A stretch of DNA of 64,000 nt, from assembly GCA_937872925.1 (NCBI GenBank), contig CALMUT010000157.1:60346-124345 (forward strand). Direction: 5' to 3'. A program made the translations under genes and the position numbers. Below the pieces are notes generated by a model. That model did not search any database, was not told the origin of the DNA, and saw nothing but the letters and a program-made list of their open reading frames with translations. The stretch comes from an uncultured Myxococcales bacterium (GTDB taxonomy: Bacteria; Myxococcota_A; Polyangia; Polyangiales; Polyangiaceae). The stretch's first letter is position 1; every line of letters begins with the position of its first letter. Of this stretch, positions 8,012 through 16,727 are shown one piece after another.

Positions 8012-8977
8012 ATGCGCGCGCTCGCATCCGTGTGTGCGTTACTGGCGGTGTTCTGTGTTTCCGAACAGTCGTTCGCAGAGCGCAGCGACCTGCCGCCGGA
8101 AATCGGTTGGAACTACGGTGAGATCGAAACGCCACGGAGTGCGGCCATGGCCGGCGCGCTCCGTGCATACAGCAACTCCGTAGCAGCGCTGTTTATCAAC
8201 CCCGCCAACATGGTGGCCAGTCGCATCTATCACCTGGGTGCGTTGGCGCAGATCTGGCCTGAGGCGGGCCGACAGAGCTACGGCGGCGCTGCCGTCGACT
8301 CCATCGTCAGCAGCGCGCGGGTTGCGGGCGGACTCGGTGGCACTTGGACGCTGCAAGATCCCGACGGAATCGATCGTCGCGCTTCGGATCTGCGTTTTGC
8401 TCTGGCGTTTCCTTTCTCGGACCAATTCTACTTGGGCATCGGTGGCCGCTATTTATGGCTGCGCCAGGACGGTTTGGGGCCCCTCGGCGACAGCTTGGTG
8501 AGTGGGGGTTTGCAAGATGAAAACATCGTGCGGGGCTTCGCCTTCGACGCCGGCGCGACCATCAAGCCGTCGCAGGCTTTTGCGATTTCCCTCGTCGGCA
8601 ACAATCTGAACAATCCTGGTCATGGCTTCCAGCCGTCCAGCGTGGGGGGTGGCATCGGCGTCGGCGCCGATCAGTTCACCATCGAGGCGGACGTGGTCAG
8701 CGACTTCACGACCTGGGACACCGCCAAGGTGCGTGCCATGGGCGGCGGCGAGCTGCTAATTGCCGACAACTACCCGATCCGACTCGGCTATCGCTACGAT
8801 GACGGCGCCGAGAGCCACGCTATCAGCGGTGGCGCTGGTTACGTCGATCGCGCGTTCAGTGCCGAGTTCGCCGTGCGGCGCGTGGTCTCGGGAGATCAGG
8901 CGACGGCGATCATTTTCGGATTCACGTACCACGTGGAGTCATCGGGTCTGACGCCGTCGGCTGCCGACACGTTCTGA
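8012..8977 (+). CDS. outer-membrane beta-barrel protein, PorV/TraF-like, 321 aa
   Basis: Exported, probably an outer-membrane barrel. Signal peptide MRALASVCALLAVFCVSEQSFA with a cut after SFA decides the ATG at 8012; upstream in-frame residues have no exported-protein character. The segment AMAGALRAYSNSVAALFINPAN is the characteristic start of barrels in the PorV/PorQ, OMPP1 and TraF-like group (family motif A-x-x-x-N-x-A-A-x-x-x-N-P-A). The rest alternates short hydrophobic strands and Gly/Asp-rich turns to the end. What it carries or binds is not visible. A candidate RNA leader and terminator lie upstream. Confidence 0.75.
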   Translation: MRALASVCALLAVFCVSEQSFAERSDLPPEIGWNYGEIETPRSAAMAGALRAYSNSVAALFINPANMVASRIYHLGALAQIWPEAGRQSYGGAAVDSIVSSARVAGGLGGTWTLQDPDGIDRRASDLRFALAFPFSDQFYLGIGGRYLWLRQDGLGPLGDSLVSGGLQDENIVRGFAFDAGATIKPSQAFAISLVGNNLNNPGHGFQPSSVGGGIGVGADQFTIEADVVSDFTTWDTAKVRAMGGGELLIADNYPIRLGYRYDDGAESHAISGGAGYVDRAFSAEFAVRRVVSGDQATAIIFGFTYHVESSGLTPSAADTF

Positions 8978-8986
8978 GCGCGCCAG

Positions 8987-10303
8987 TCAGCGGAGCCGCT
9001 CTTTGAGCAAGTTGTGCAGGTCGCTGACGCCGGCAGCGTGCTGCTCCGGTGCGACGCGGACTTCAGGTGCGAAGCTCGCCTCGCCGCGTAGTTGCTCTGC
9101 GGCACGGGGATTGCGAAAGAAATCCTCATCGTGTTCGTCTCGGAGGCGCACGAACTGAGACGCAGCGAGCGCGATGCCAACGGTGCGTTGTGCTGCGTCT
9201 ACGTCGGGCCGCAGCAACACCAATGCTAGCGAGCGAGGCAGAGCAAAACCGAGTGCACGGGACGATTGTTCTTCGAGCGCCGCGTACAGTGCAGCGCTGC
9301 CTTGCAATGCGAGCTGCGCCAGCTGATGCCGCAGCGCGGCAACGCGCGTCTCTAAGAGGAGGGATTGCGCCAGCAAACGGACTGACTCCCGCGCGCGATG
9401 CGGCCCGATGCCCAGGGCCCGGCGCAAGAACGCTTCGGAGCTGCCCATCAAGCAAAAAAGCGCTCCGGAGCGGCTCGTTCCCAACCCGTAGGGGTCATGG
9501 GCGACGCTGAAGGGCAGGGCCGGCGAGGCGGCGGCCTCAAAGAAGTGGCGGCCCAGGGCCACGAAGCCGCGCAGGAAGCTCGCCGGTGCGACGGGCTTGG
9601 GCCAGGGGTCGAAGCGCGGCGAGAGCTTGTAGAACCACGACCCTTCCCGGAAGAAGTCGGTCATGGTGCGGGCGTTCAGCTGTGCCGGCCAGCCTTCGCT
9701 CGCTTCGGAGGCGAGGGCGATTCGGAGGAATCCCTGGAGATCGCCGGGGCCAGCCTGTTCCAACAGCTCTTGGGTTTGGGTCAGCTGCCCGGTGACATCG
9801 AGATCGGTCGTGGGCGCCATGGCTTCGGGAGAGTCGAAGCCCATGCGCTGGGAAAGCTCCATACGGCGCTCCCAAAGCAGCAGGCTTGCGTCGCGCACCC
9901 CGGGGCCGACTTGGATCAAGGCATCGAGCCATTCGGCGCGGCGTTCGGGCTCAGCCAGCGCGTGGAGCAGCATCCCGTGTGGGGACAGTTCGGCCAAAAT
10001 GGGCCGCCGCACCGAATGCGTGACCCGACGGTAGGCGTGGGCCACCTGAGCGAGGGCCGCTGCGTTGACGCGCAGATCGATCAGATAGTGCATCCAACGG
10101 AGCGCGGCGCTTTGGATTGGATCCCCGGAGGGAAGATCGCGCACGAAGTCCAGCACTTCGCGGTTTGCGACGCGCCCGACCGCCGCATGCACGTCGGCAG
10201 CTGCTTCAGGTTGGTTGCTGCGCAGGCTTGCCAGGAACTGCGCACCCCGTGCCGCGGCAGATCGTACGGCGCGATCGAAGCTCAGCGGATCCATGGGGTT
10301 CAT
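8987..10303 (-). CDS. conserved hypothetical protein, 438 aa, all-helical
   Basis: Not recognised with certainty. It is soluble, Ala/Leu/Arg-rich and predicted almost wholly helical, with no signal peptide. The middle (RMELSQRMGFDSPEAM) resembles the helical part of M3-type oligopeptidases, but there is no HEXXH zinc motif, so no peptidase activity is claimed. ATG at 10303 is followed by a second ATG three codons on (10294). It is convergent with the outer-membrane protein gene, the two stops being nine bases apart, and divergent from the next operon. Confidence 0.65.
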   Translation of the reverse strand: MNPMDPLSFDRAVRSAAARGAQFLASLRSNQPEAAADVHAAVGRVANREVLDFVRDLPSGDPIQSAALRWMHYLIDLRVNAAALAQVAHAYRRVTHSVRRPILAELSPHGMLLHALAEPERRAEWLDALIQVGPGVRDASLLLWERRMELSQRMGFDSPEAMAPTTDLDVTGQLTQTQELLEQAGPGDLQGFLRIALASEASEGWPAQLNARTMTDFFREGSWFYKLSPRFDPWPKPVAPASFLRGFVALGRHFFEAAASPALPFSVAHDPYGLGTSRSGALFCLMGSSEAFLRRALGIGPHRARESVRLLAQSLLLETRVAALRHQLAQLALQGSAALYAALEEQSSRALGFALPRSLALVLLRPDVDAAQRTVGIALAASQFVRLRDEHDEDFFRNPRAAEQLRGEASFAPEVRVAPEQHAAGVSDLHNLLKERLR

Positions 10304-10422
10304 CGAAATGCGTCTCGCGAGGGTGGAAAGCCCGCTGGTCAGGCGGCGCTGCGAGACCTATGCATAGCATTGGCTGGCTAAGTTGGCGGCCTGCGCCGCT
10401 TGCCGGCATGCTTGCGAGGAAC

Positions 10423-10935
10423 ATGAAGCGGCGTCTGCCAGTGATACAAAGCGCGTCCGGGGGGCGCGAAGCCGAGCAGCGCTCGCCGGCTGCGTGGCGC
10501 GTTGTTGGAGCCGTGCTGGCGTTCACGCTGTGGCTACCGTTGTCGATGCTCGGCGGCGCCCTTGGCAAGGCGCTTGTGGGCGTACAAGTGGGCGGCACCG
10601 AAGCCAGTCAGGCCAGCAAGTTGATGCTCGCGGTAGCGCTGTCGGGTCCGCCGCTGCTGGCGTTCCTGCTCGCCTGCGCACTGTCTGGCGCGCTCGTCGG
10701 GCGCTTCGGGAGTGGCGCGCGTCCCCACGATGCAGGTATTGGCGGCGCGTTGGCCGCAGCGCTTGGCTGCATGGTCGCGGCACTGGGCGGAGCCTTCCCG
10801 TCGTGGATTTCCGCCGGGGTTGTGTTTCTAGCCATGGCGGCCGTCGGCTTCCCCAGCGCATTCTTTGCGGCACGCTTCTTCGGAAGAAGCGGCGGATCTG
10901 GACCTGGAGTGGACCCCGAGGGGGTAGCGCACTAG
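10423..10935 (+). CDS. small integral membrane protein, 170 aa
   Basis: A four-helix membrane protein of unknown role, first gene of the haem block. After a basic N-terminus come hydrophobic segments near residues 27-45, 65-85, 98-118 and 125-145, separated by short Gly/Arg loops, and a C-terminal tail rich in Gly and Ser. ATG at 10423 has AGGA five bases upstream and is preferred to the in-frame ATG at 10408. It ends 12 bases before ccmE, so both are probably in one transcript; a role in the same membrane process is inference. Confidence 0.6.
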   Translation: MKRRLPVIQSASGGREAEQRSPAAWRVVGAVLAFTLWLPLSMLGGALGKALVGVQVGGTEASQASKLMLAVALSGPPLLAFLLACALSGALVGRFGSGARPHDAGIGGALAAALGCMVAALGGAFPSWISAGVVFLAMAAVGFPSAFFAARFFGRSGGSGPGVDPEGVAH

Positions 10936-10947
10936 GTTTGTGGGACC

Positions 10948-11511
10948 ATGCCGGATCTGGACGACGAACTGAGGCAGGCCGTATCGGACGCAGAGACGGT
11001 GCCCGTGACTGCGAACGCGCAGCCGGAAGCACCCAAGAAGAAGGCACGGGGCTTGAACAACGTCGGCTTGCTCGTGGCTTTGTTGGTCATGGGCGGCGGC
11101 ATCTTGGCATTGGTCATGACGAACTTCGAAGATGCCGCGGTGTATTCGAAGAGCGTGGATCAGCTGTTGGCGGAGCAGGAGAAGCTGGTTGACCGCAACG
11201 TCCGGGTCACCGGCACGCTAGTGCGCGGCACCCTGGTGCGTCGTGACGAACCCTGCGAGTACCGCTTCAAGATCCAGAAGAACGAAAAGCAGCTGGATGT
11301 TCGCTATGCGCAGTGCATCGTGCCGGACACGTTCCGCGACGTTCCCGGCATGGATGTGGAAGTGACGGCGGAGGGCAAGCTGCAGACCGCGGGGCATTTT
11401 GAGGCCGGGCAGATCATGGCCAAATGCCCCTCCAAGTACGAAATGAAAGAAAAGGCGGCCAAGGGCGAAAAAGCGCCCCACCAAGACATTCCCGCCGCGA
11501 TGCAAAACTGA
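10948..11511 (+). CDS. ccmE: cytochrome c maturation haem chaperone CcmE, Cys-type
   Basis: CcmE receives haem from CcmC at the outer face of the inner membrane, holds it covalently and passes it to the apocytochrome ligase. The layout is typical: cytoplasmic tail, one membrane helix (about residues 39-58), then a periplasmic OB-fold. The motif where family members carry His in HxxxY reads CPSKY here (Cys160, Tyr164), with the surrounding AKCPSKYEM matching the family. The Cys variant is known from Desulfovibrio and related CcmE proteins. No other ccm gene is near. Dihaem lipoprotein at 38614-39321 would be a possible client. Start ATG 10948 with a short gap to the preceding gene. Confidence 0.88.
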   Translation: MPDLDDELRQAVSDAETVPVTANAQPEAPKKKARGLNNVGLLVALLVMGGGILALVMTNFEDAAVYSKSVDQLLAEQEKLVDRNVRVTGTLVRGTLVRRDEPCEYRFKIQKNEKQLDVRYAQCIVPDTFRDVPGMDVEVTAEGKLQTAGHFEAGQIMAKCPSKYEMKEKAAKGEKAPHQDIPAAMQN

Positions 11512-11553
11512 CGTTTTACGCCGGCCAGTGCCTTTGCTACGTCCCAGGGCAAT

Positions 11554-12582
11554 ATGTGGGACCGATTCCTGCGCGCCTGTCGCCGTGAGCCTGTGGACAC
11601 CACGCCCGTCTGGTTCATGCGCCAAGCTGGGCGGTACATGCCGGAGTACCGCGCGATCCGGAAGAAGCACACGCTGCTGGAGATCTGCCGCATTCCCGAT
11701 ATCGCAACAGAAGTGACGTTGCAGCCGGTGCGCGCCATGCCCGTGGACGCAGCCATCTTGTTTGCCGACATCCTGTTGCCTCTTGAGCCCATGGGCGCGG
11801 CCTTCGAGTTCGCCGCGGGCGAAGGCCCGGTCTTTGAGTCTCCTTTGCGCAAACGCGCGGACATCGAGGCTTTGCGCGTGATCGAACCCCGCGAGGATCT
11901 GTCCCATGTGCTCCAGGCGATCCGCCAGATCCGCGCGGAGCTGGACGGCAAGACGCCCCTGATCGGCTTTGCAGGTGCGCCCTTTACCCTCGCCAGCTAC
12001 TTGATCGAAGGTGGCAAGAGCAGCAACTACGCCATCGCCAAGACCATGATGTACAGCGACACGGCGCTTTGGAACGAGCTCCTGGACAAACTCGCCCGGG
12101 TGGTGCGCGAGTACTTGGTGGCACAGGTGGAAGCCGGCGCTCAAGCGCTGCAACTCTTCGATTCTTGGATCGGCGCTTTGGGGCCCGGTGACTACGCACA
12201 GTACGTGCAGCCCCACGTGAAGACGGTGCTGGATGGGGTCAAAGACCTCGGCGTGCCGGTGATCCACTTTGGCACTGGCACGGCCACGCTGCTGGAACTG
12301 CAGAAACAAGCTGGCGGCAGCGTGATCGGCATCGATTGGCGTGTGCCGTTGGATCAAGCGCAAGCGCGCTTGGGCAACGACGTGGCGTTGCAGGGCAATC
12401 TGGATCCGATCTTGATGTACGCCGAGCGCAGCGTGCTCGAAGCGCGCGTGGTCGAGGTGTTGGAAAAGGGCAAGCAGGCTCCCGGGCATATCTTCAACTT
12501 GGGGCATGGCATCCTTCCGGACATGTCACCGGATACCGTGCGCTGGGTGGCCGAGCTCGTACACGAACGCGGAAAACGCTAG
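11554..12582 (+). CDS. hemE: uroporphyrinogen decarboxylase
   Basis: Cytoplasmic enzyme that removes four acetate carboxyl groups from uroporphyrinogen III to give coproporphyrinogen III in haem synthesis. The family signatures are present: PVWFMRQAGRYMPEYR near the N-terminus, the FADILLP stretch with the substrate-binding Asp, GFAGAPFTLASY, and HFGTG near the C-terminus. Length 342 aa is normal. The hemG start codon follows its stop directly, so the two are translationally coupled. Confidence 0.97.
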   Translation: MWDRFLRACRREPVDTTPVWFMRQAGRYMPEYRAIRKKHTLLEICRIPDIATEVTLQPVRAMPVDAAILFADILLPLEPMGAAFEFAAGEGPVFESPLRKRADIEALRVIEPREDLSHVLQAIRQIRAELDGKTPLIGFAGAPFTLASYLIEGGKSSNYAIAKTMMYSDTALWNELLDKLARVVREYLVAQVEAGAQALQLFDSWIGALGPGDYAQYVQPHVKTVLDGVKDLGVPVIHFGTGTATLLELQKQAGGSVIGIDWRVPLDQAQARLGNDVALQGNLDPILMYAERSVLEARVVEVLEKGKQAPGHIFNLGHGILPDMSPDTVRWVAELVHERGKR

Positions 12583-14001
12583 GTGGCGAAGCGCGCCATT
12601 GTCTTGGGGGCAGGGGTCACCGGGCTCACGGCTGCCTACGCCATCTTGCGCGCGAAGCCCGACGTCGAATTGACGGTGCTCGAAGCCAAGGATCGCATTG
12701 GTGGCAATATTGTCACCGAGCGTGCCAGTGGCTTCTTGATCGATGGCGGGCCGGACTCGTTCCTGCGCACCAAGCCCGAAGCCGTGCAGCTCTGCAAGGA
12801 GCTGGGGCTCTTCGACGACCTGATCACCCCGAGTGAAGACGCCAAGAAGGTGTATCTGGTGCACGAAGGCAAGCTCGTGCCCATGCCCGCGGGCATGGCC
12901 TTGGCTGTGCCGACGCGCCTGTCGCCGATGCTGCGCACGCCGCTGATGGGCCTCGGCGCCAAGGCGCGTATGCTCGGAGATCTCGTGATTGCTGGGCGCC
13001 AAAGCGACGCGGACGAGTCCATCGAGGACTTCGTCGCGCGGCGCTTCGGGCGTGGCGCCGCCTCGAAGATTGCCTCGCCGCTCCTGGGCGGGATTTACGC
13101 GGGCGACGTCTCGCAGCTATCGATCCAGTCCACCTTCCCGCAGTTGCTGGAGCTCGAAAAGAAACACGGCAGCCTGATCCTGGGGTTGATGAAAGCCCAG
13201 GCCAAGATGCGGGGCGCGCCCACGGGCACGCTTTCGGCCGTAAAGACCTGGCTGTCCAAGCCGGCGCAGGCGCCGCCGAGTCCGTTCTATTCCTTGCGCG
13301 GAGGTATGGGTAGTTTGATCCGCGCACTGGCCGATAGGCTACCCCGGGTGCGCACCGGCGCCGCAGCGCAGCGCATCGAAGCGGTCGGCACGGCGTACAA
13401 AGTGACGTTGGAGTCCGGCGAGACCCTGACGGCCGATGCCATTGTCGTTGCGGTTCCGGCGCACGTTGCTGCGCGCATCTTGCCCAAGGCCTTCGAGTCG
13501 GATCTGGCAGCGATCCCGTATCTGTCTACTGCAACGGTGTTCTTTGCGTACCCGAAGGCAAAGATGGGGCGCGACTTGGACGGCATGGGCTTCGTGGTGC
13601 CCCGGGGTGAAGCGAAGATCCTTGCGGGCACCTGGGTGTCGAGCAAGTGGGAAGGCCGCGCGCCGACGGACGCGGTGCTGGTGCGCGCGTTTCTGGGCGG
13701 CGCGCGCGGCGACGTGGACGTCGAAGCGAGCAGCGACGCAGAGTTGGTCCGCGTGGCCGCTGACGAGATGGCCCGCATCATGGGGGCCTTGCCCGAGCCG
13801 CTCTTTCATCGCGTCTTCCGCTACCATCGCGCCAACCCGCAACCCATCGTCGGGCACGGCGCGCGCTTGGCCCGCATCGACGACCTGCTGCGTGCCGCCC
13901 CTGGGCTTGCCCTGGCGGGCGCGGCCTATCGAGGCGTGGGCATTCCCGATTGCGTGCGCCAAGGGCGTGAGGCCGCCGCCAGCGTGCTTTCCGCGTTGTA
14001 G
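12583..14001 (+). CDS. hemG: protoporphyrinogen oxidase (FAD, oxygen-dependent type)
   Basis: Oxidises protoporphyrinogen IX, or coproporphyrinogen III in other bacteria, with FAD and oxygen. The dinucleotide-binding motif GAGVTGLTAAY at residues 8-18 with downstream LEAKDRIGGN, and the C-terminal FAD-contact region GLALAGAAYRGVGIPDC, identify the HemY-type oxidase, which is called hemG in myxobacteria. GTG at 12583 follows the hemE stop with no gap. Length 472 aa fits the family. No ferrochelatase gene is in the window. Confidence 0.93.
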   Translation: MAKRAIVLGAGVTGLTAAYAILRAKPDVELTVLEAKDRIGGNIVTERASGFLIDGGPDSFLRTKPEAVQLCKELGLFDDLITPSEDAKKVYLVHEGKLVPMPAGMALAVPTRLSPMLRTPLMGLGAKARMLGDLVIAGRQSDADESIEDFVARRFGRGAASKIASPLLGGIYAGDVSQLSIQSTFPQLLELEKKHGSLILGLMKAQAKMRGAPTGTLSAVKTWLSKPAQAPPSPFYSLRGGMGSLIRALADRLPRVRTGAAAQRIEAVGTAYKVTLESGETLTADAIVVAVPAHVAARILPKAFESDLAAIPYLSTATVFFAYPKAKMGRDLDGMGFVVPRGEAKILAGTWVSSKWEGRAPTDAVLVRAFLGGARGDVDVEASSDAELVRVAADEMARIMGALPEPLFHRVFRYHRANPQPIVGHGARLARIDDLLRAAPGLALAGAAYRGVGIPDCVRQGREAAASVLSAL

Positions 14002-14020
14002 CTGGCGCGCGGTCTGCGGT

Positions 14021-14048
14021 TTGTCTGGGGGAGCCTTTTTGCTAGGCT
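14021..14048 (+). promoter_or_regulatory. candidate sigma-70 promoter of tRNA-Gln
   Basis: TTGTCT (14021-14026) and TAGGCT (14043-14048) are 16 bases apart and the second lies nine bases before the mature tRNA start, with a GC-rich stretch in between as usual for tRNA promoters. It overlaps the hairpin at 14029-14051. Confidence 0.45.
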
Positions 14049-14051
14049 CCC
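14029..14051 (+). terminator. hairpin after hemG
   Basis: GGGAGCC and GGCTCCC form a 7-bp stem with loop TTTTTGCTA, 28 bases after the hemG stop. It may end the haem transcript, although its T run sits in the loop rather than after the stem. Confidence 0.45.
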
Positions 14052-14057
14052 GCCCGC

Positions 14058-14128
14058 TCCGGCGTCGTCTAAAGGCAGGACAAGGGACTTTGAATCCCTG
14101 AATCATGGTTCGAATCCATGCGCCGGAA
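14058..14128 (+). tRNA. tRNA-Gln (anticodon TTG)
   Basis: The acceptor stem TCCGGCG (14058-14064) pairs with CGCCGGA (14121-14127). The anticodon stem AGGGA/TCCCT encloses loop CTTTGAA, anticodon TTG at 14090-14092, reading CAA. The T arm shows GGTTCGAATCC. CCA is not encoded; the next bases read CCG. All arms are complete. Confidence 0.95.
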
Positions 14129-14198
14129 CCGGTTGGCCCGTGTTTGGGGATAGCTCCGTCCGCTGGGAACCCGCGGCGCCTGCGGGTGTCTTGGGTCT

Positions 14199-14918
14199 GT
14201 GGCTGCCCGGGCGCGACGATCTGCACTTTTTGACCGCAGCAAGCGTCCGCGGTCCGACTGGGGGGACGACGCGCCGCGCTTGGTCGGCTACCGTCGCACG
14301 GACCCTTGGTGGGACAGCCCTGTGGACGAGAGCGAAAGTCGATTCATCGAGAGGCTCCGCAAGCGCGATGAGCGCGCTTTCAACGAGCTAGTGCAGCTGT
14401 ACGAACAGCGCGTATTTCGTCTCGTGTTTCGCATGCTTGGTCGCCGCGACGAAGCCGAAGACATGGCGCAAGAGGTCTTCGTTCAGGTGTTCAAGGCGAT
14501 CGACAGCTTTCGTGGCGACGCCAAGCTGGGCACTTGGGTCTATCGCATCGCCGTTAACCTCTGCAAGAACCGCATCAAGTACTTGGCCCGTCGCCACGAG
14601 GGCGCGCAGCAGGAACTGGAGCCGCACGCGGAGCGCTCTCCGCTGAGCGAAGCCAAGGGAGTGACCTTCGGCGATGTGGCGCGGCCCGATCACATGGTGG
14701 AAGGTATGCAGGCAGAACGCATCGTGCAGATCGCGATGCAGGAACTCGACGCAGATTTTCGCGAAGTGTTGGTGCTGCGCGACGTCGAGGACCTCACCTA
14801 CGAAGAAATTGCGGAGATCACCGGACTGGCCGACGGCACGGTGAAGAGCCGCATTCATCGCGCGCGGAGCATGCTCAAGGCGCGCGTTGAACGCGCGCTT
14901 GGGGAGAGGATCCGATGA
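14199..14918 (+). CDS. ECF-type RNA polymerase sigma factor (RpoE-like)
   Basis: Directs RNA polymerase to a stress-type promoter set. Sigma region 2 is clear (FNELVQLYEQRVFRLVFRML, then DEAEDMAQEVFVQVF) and region 4 ends the protein (LTYEEIAEITGLADGTVKSRIHRAR). GTG at 14199 gives 239 aa with a basic, less conserved 40-residue leader; GTG at 14322 (VDESESRF) would trim it to the usual ECF length and is a real alternative. Its last codons overlap the downstream gene by 4 bases (ATGA), the common arrangement of an ECF factor with a membrane-bound partner. Confidence 0.9.
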   Translation: MAARARRSALFDRSKRPRSDWGDDAPRLVGYRRTDPWWDSPVDESESRFIERLRKRDERAFNELVQLYEQRVFRLVFRMLGRRDEAEDMAQEVFVQVFKAIDSFRGDAKLGTWVYRIAVNLCKNRIKYLARRHEGAQQELEPHAERSPLSEAKGVTFGDVARPDHMVEGMQAERIVQIAMQELDADFREVLVLRDVEDLTYEEIAEITGLADGTVKSRIHRARSMLKARVERALGERIR

Positions 14919-15427
14919 GCGAAGACGAGACACCCAAGGACGACGCGCTCGAAAAGGACGACGCGCTCGAAAACGCCGAGCCCAAGGACGACGCTCGCCA
15001 TGACGTTGCGGCTCTGGACGATGCGCCCAAGGACGATGCGCCCAAGGACGATGCGCCCAAGGACGATGCGAACGGGGTGTCCGACGAGGAAGTGCCCAGC
15101 GACGCGGATTTGGACGAAGATAGCGATGCGATGCGCTCGCTGCTGCGTGGCGCCTTCGACAAGGAGGAGTCTGCGGGTGAGCCCCACGCGGATGTGCTGC
15201 GTGGCGTGCAAGACAAGCTGCGCAAGCGCAGCGGTGGCAAATTCTACGCGGACGGCTGGAGCACCGCGCGTCATCCCCCCACCATGACCTATCTGTGGAC
15301 CAGCATGATCATGTTGGCAGTGGTCGTGATCGCCTACGCCGTGCTCGCGCCCCTGGTCGACGAAGCCAAAGAAGTGCTGAACGAACCCGCACCCGTGCAG
15401 CTGATCCCGCCAAAACGGCCGCGCTAG
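14915..15427 (+). CDS. putative membrane-anchored partner of the ECF sigma factor, 170 aa
   Basis: Probable regulator of the sigma factor with which it shares a 4-base overlap. The first 70 residues are almost purely Asp/Glu/Ala/Lys with DDAPK repeats. A central segment (about 75-115) has a helical look, and a single membrane helix (MIMLAVVVIAYAVLAPLV) near residues 130-148 is followed by a short Pro-rich tail. Neither the zinc-binding HxxxCxxC motif nor an RseA-like domain of classical anti-sigma factors is visible, so this role rests on gene context alone. Confidence 0.6.
   Translation: MSEDETPKDDALEKDDALENAEPKDDARHDVAALDDAPKDDAPKDDAPKDDANGVSDEEVPSDADLDEDSDAMRSLLRGAFDKEESAGEPHADVLRGVQDKLRKRSGGKFYADGWSTARHPPTMTYLWTSMIMLAVVVIAYAVLAPLVDEAKEVLNEPAPVQLIPPKRPR
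15017..15070 (+). repeat. 15-bp tandem coding repeat, 3.6 copies
   Basis: GACGATGCGCCCAAG occurs three times in a row (15017, 15032, 15047) plus a partial fourth copy. It encodes DDAPK repeats in the acidic head of the sigma partner. Copy number may vary by slippage. Confidence 0.85.
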
Positions 15428-15499
15428 GGCAGTCCGAGGGCGCTCCTTGCTCTGAAGCGCTCTCGCACGAGTCCGGACCTTGGGGTATACGAACTCGAC

Positions 15500-16672
15500 A
15501 TGACTCGGGTTTGCATCGACCTGACCGCGAACGAGATCATTGATCGGTTTGGCGGGATTGGTCGCTACGGGTACCTCCTGCTTGAGTCGATGGTCTCGCT
15601 CCCGGCGGCAGAGCGCGCCGGCATCGAGTTGTGCGCTCTGGAGGACTCCGCTGGCTCAGTCATCGGTGCGGAGCAAGCACTCGAAAAGGCCGTCCTCTCC
15701 CGACGCACGCTCCCGCTGAGGCGCCACCGTTGGCAGCGTCGATTGGTGACAGGGAAGTCCCTCGTCAATGGGCGGGTGGATCTCTTCCACGCAGTGCAGC
15801 CTCTGGCGTTGCCCTTGTGGCCGCGCGCCAAAGTTCTGGCCACCTGTCACGACCTGATCCCCGTCGTGTTTCCGAGGCAGGGTTCGGCACTCAAGAGCAA
15901 TTGGATCGTACTCAGAGAGACGGCTGTGTGGGGCCTACGCATGCGCCGCGTTGATCATATCTTGGCAATATCGGAGCAAACAGCGACAGATCTCTCGTCG
16001 CGTCTTGGGATTGCGCGAAGCAAGATCAGCGTGGTCCACCACGGGGTCGACGCGAAGCTCTTCCACCCGCGGGCCGACCCCGTGGCCGCGCGGCGTAAGT
16101 TCGACCTGCCCGAGCGCTGGTTCGTCAGCGTCGGTAGCGATCACTACCGTAAGAATCATCGCGCCCTCTTCGAGGCATGGTGCAACGCTGGGCCCGACAT
16201 CCCCGAGGGGCTCGTGGTGGTGGGCAAGGCCCTCTACGAGTCCACTTTGCAGGAACTCAACGCCAAGGTGGTCCAACTGGGCCTTCAGCATCGCTTTCGC
16301 TGGTTGGACAACGTGGACGACACCGACTTGCCCGGGCTGTACTGTGGTGCCACGGCGGCCATTGCGCCATCGTTGTATGAGGGATTCGGAATGACCTTGC
16401 TCGAGGCAATGGCGTGCGGCACTCCGGTTGCGGCTGCGCGAAATGGCGCCTACGAGGAAGTGGGAGGGGATGCCGCCATCTACTTCGACGGTCGATCCGT
16501 GAGCGCGCTGGAAACGACTCTACGTCAGCTTTCCGGTGACGCCCAAGAGCGCGAACGACTGAGCCAAGCTGGGCGCCGCCAAGCGTCAGAGATGACCTGG
16601 GAGCGCACGGCGCGACAAACCCTCGAAGTGTATCGGCGCGTCGCGGAGACCAAGCCTCCATGTACGCCCTGA
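15500..16672 (+). CDS. GT4-family glycosyltransferase, 390 aa
   Basis: Transfers a sugar from a nucleotide donor to a growing surface glycan. The GT-B fold is clear: N-terminal acceptor domain starting with FGGIGRYGYLLLESM, the hinge ISEQTATDLSSRLGI, and the C-terminal donor domain with SLYEGFGMTLLEAMACGTPV, whose E-x7-E motif marks GT4 transferases. ATG at 15500. It precedes a Wzx-type flippase gene by 55 bases, so the two may work on one polysaccharide. Donor and acceptor cannot be told. Confidence 0.9.
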   Translation: MTRVCIDLTANEIIDRFGGIGRYGYLLLESMVSLPAAERAGIELCALEDSAGSVIGAEQALEKAVLSRRTLPLRRHRWQRRLVTGKSLVNGRVDLFHAVQPLALPLWPRAKVLATCHDLIPVVFPRQGSALKSNWIVLRETAVWGLRMRRVDHILAISEQTATDLSSRLGIARSKISVVHHGVDAKLFHPRADPVAARRKFDLPERWFVSVGSDHYRKNHRALFEAWCNAGPDIPEGLVVVGKALYESTLQELNAKVVQLGLQHRFRWLDNVDDTDLPGLYCGATAAIAPSLYEGFGMTLLEAMACGTPVAAARNGAYEEVGGDAAIYFDGRSVSALETTLRQLSGDAQERERLSQAGRRQASEMTWERTARQTLEVYRRVAETKPPCTP

Positions 16673-16727
16673 GTTACGGCCGTGCGCGCTATCGTCGCGC
16701 CGGAACCCGACGTTTGCGTGCGAATCG

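Noticed and set aside
8987..10303. M3-type peptidase call
   Set aside because: Only weak helical resemblance; the HEXXH zinc motif is missing.
13339..14226. Minus-strand frame spanning hemG end and tRNA-Gln
   Set aside because: Runs across a complete tRNA gene and opposite hemG; no protein-like features.
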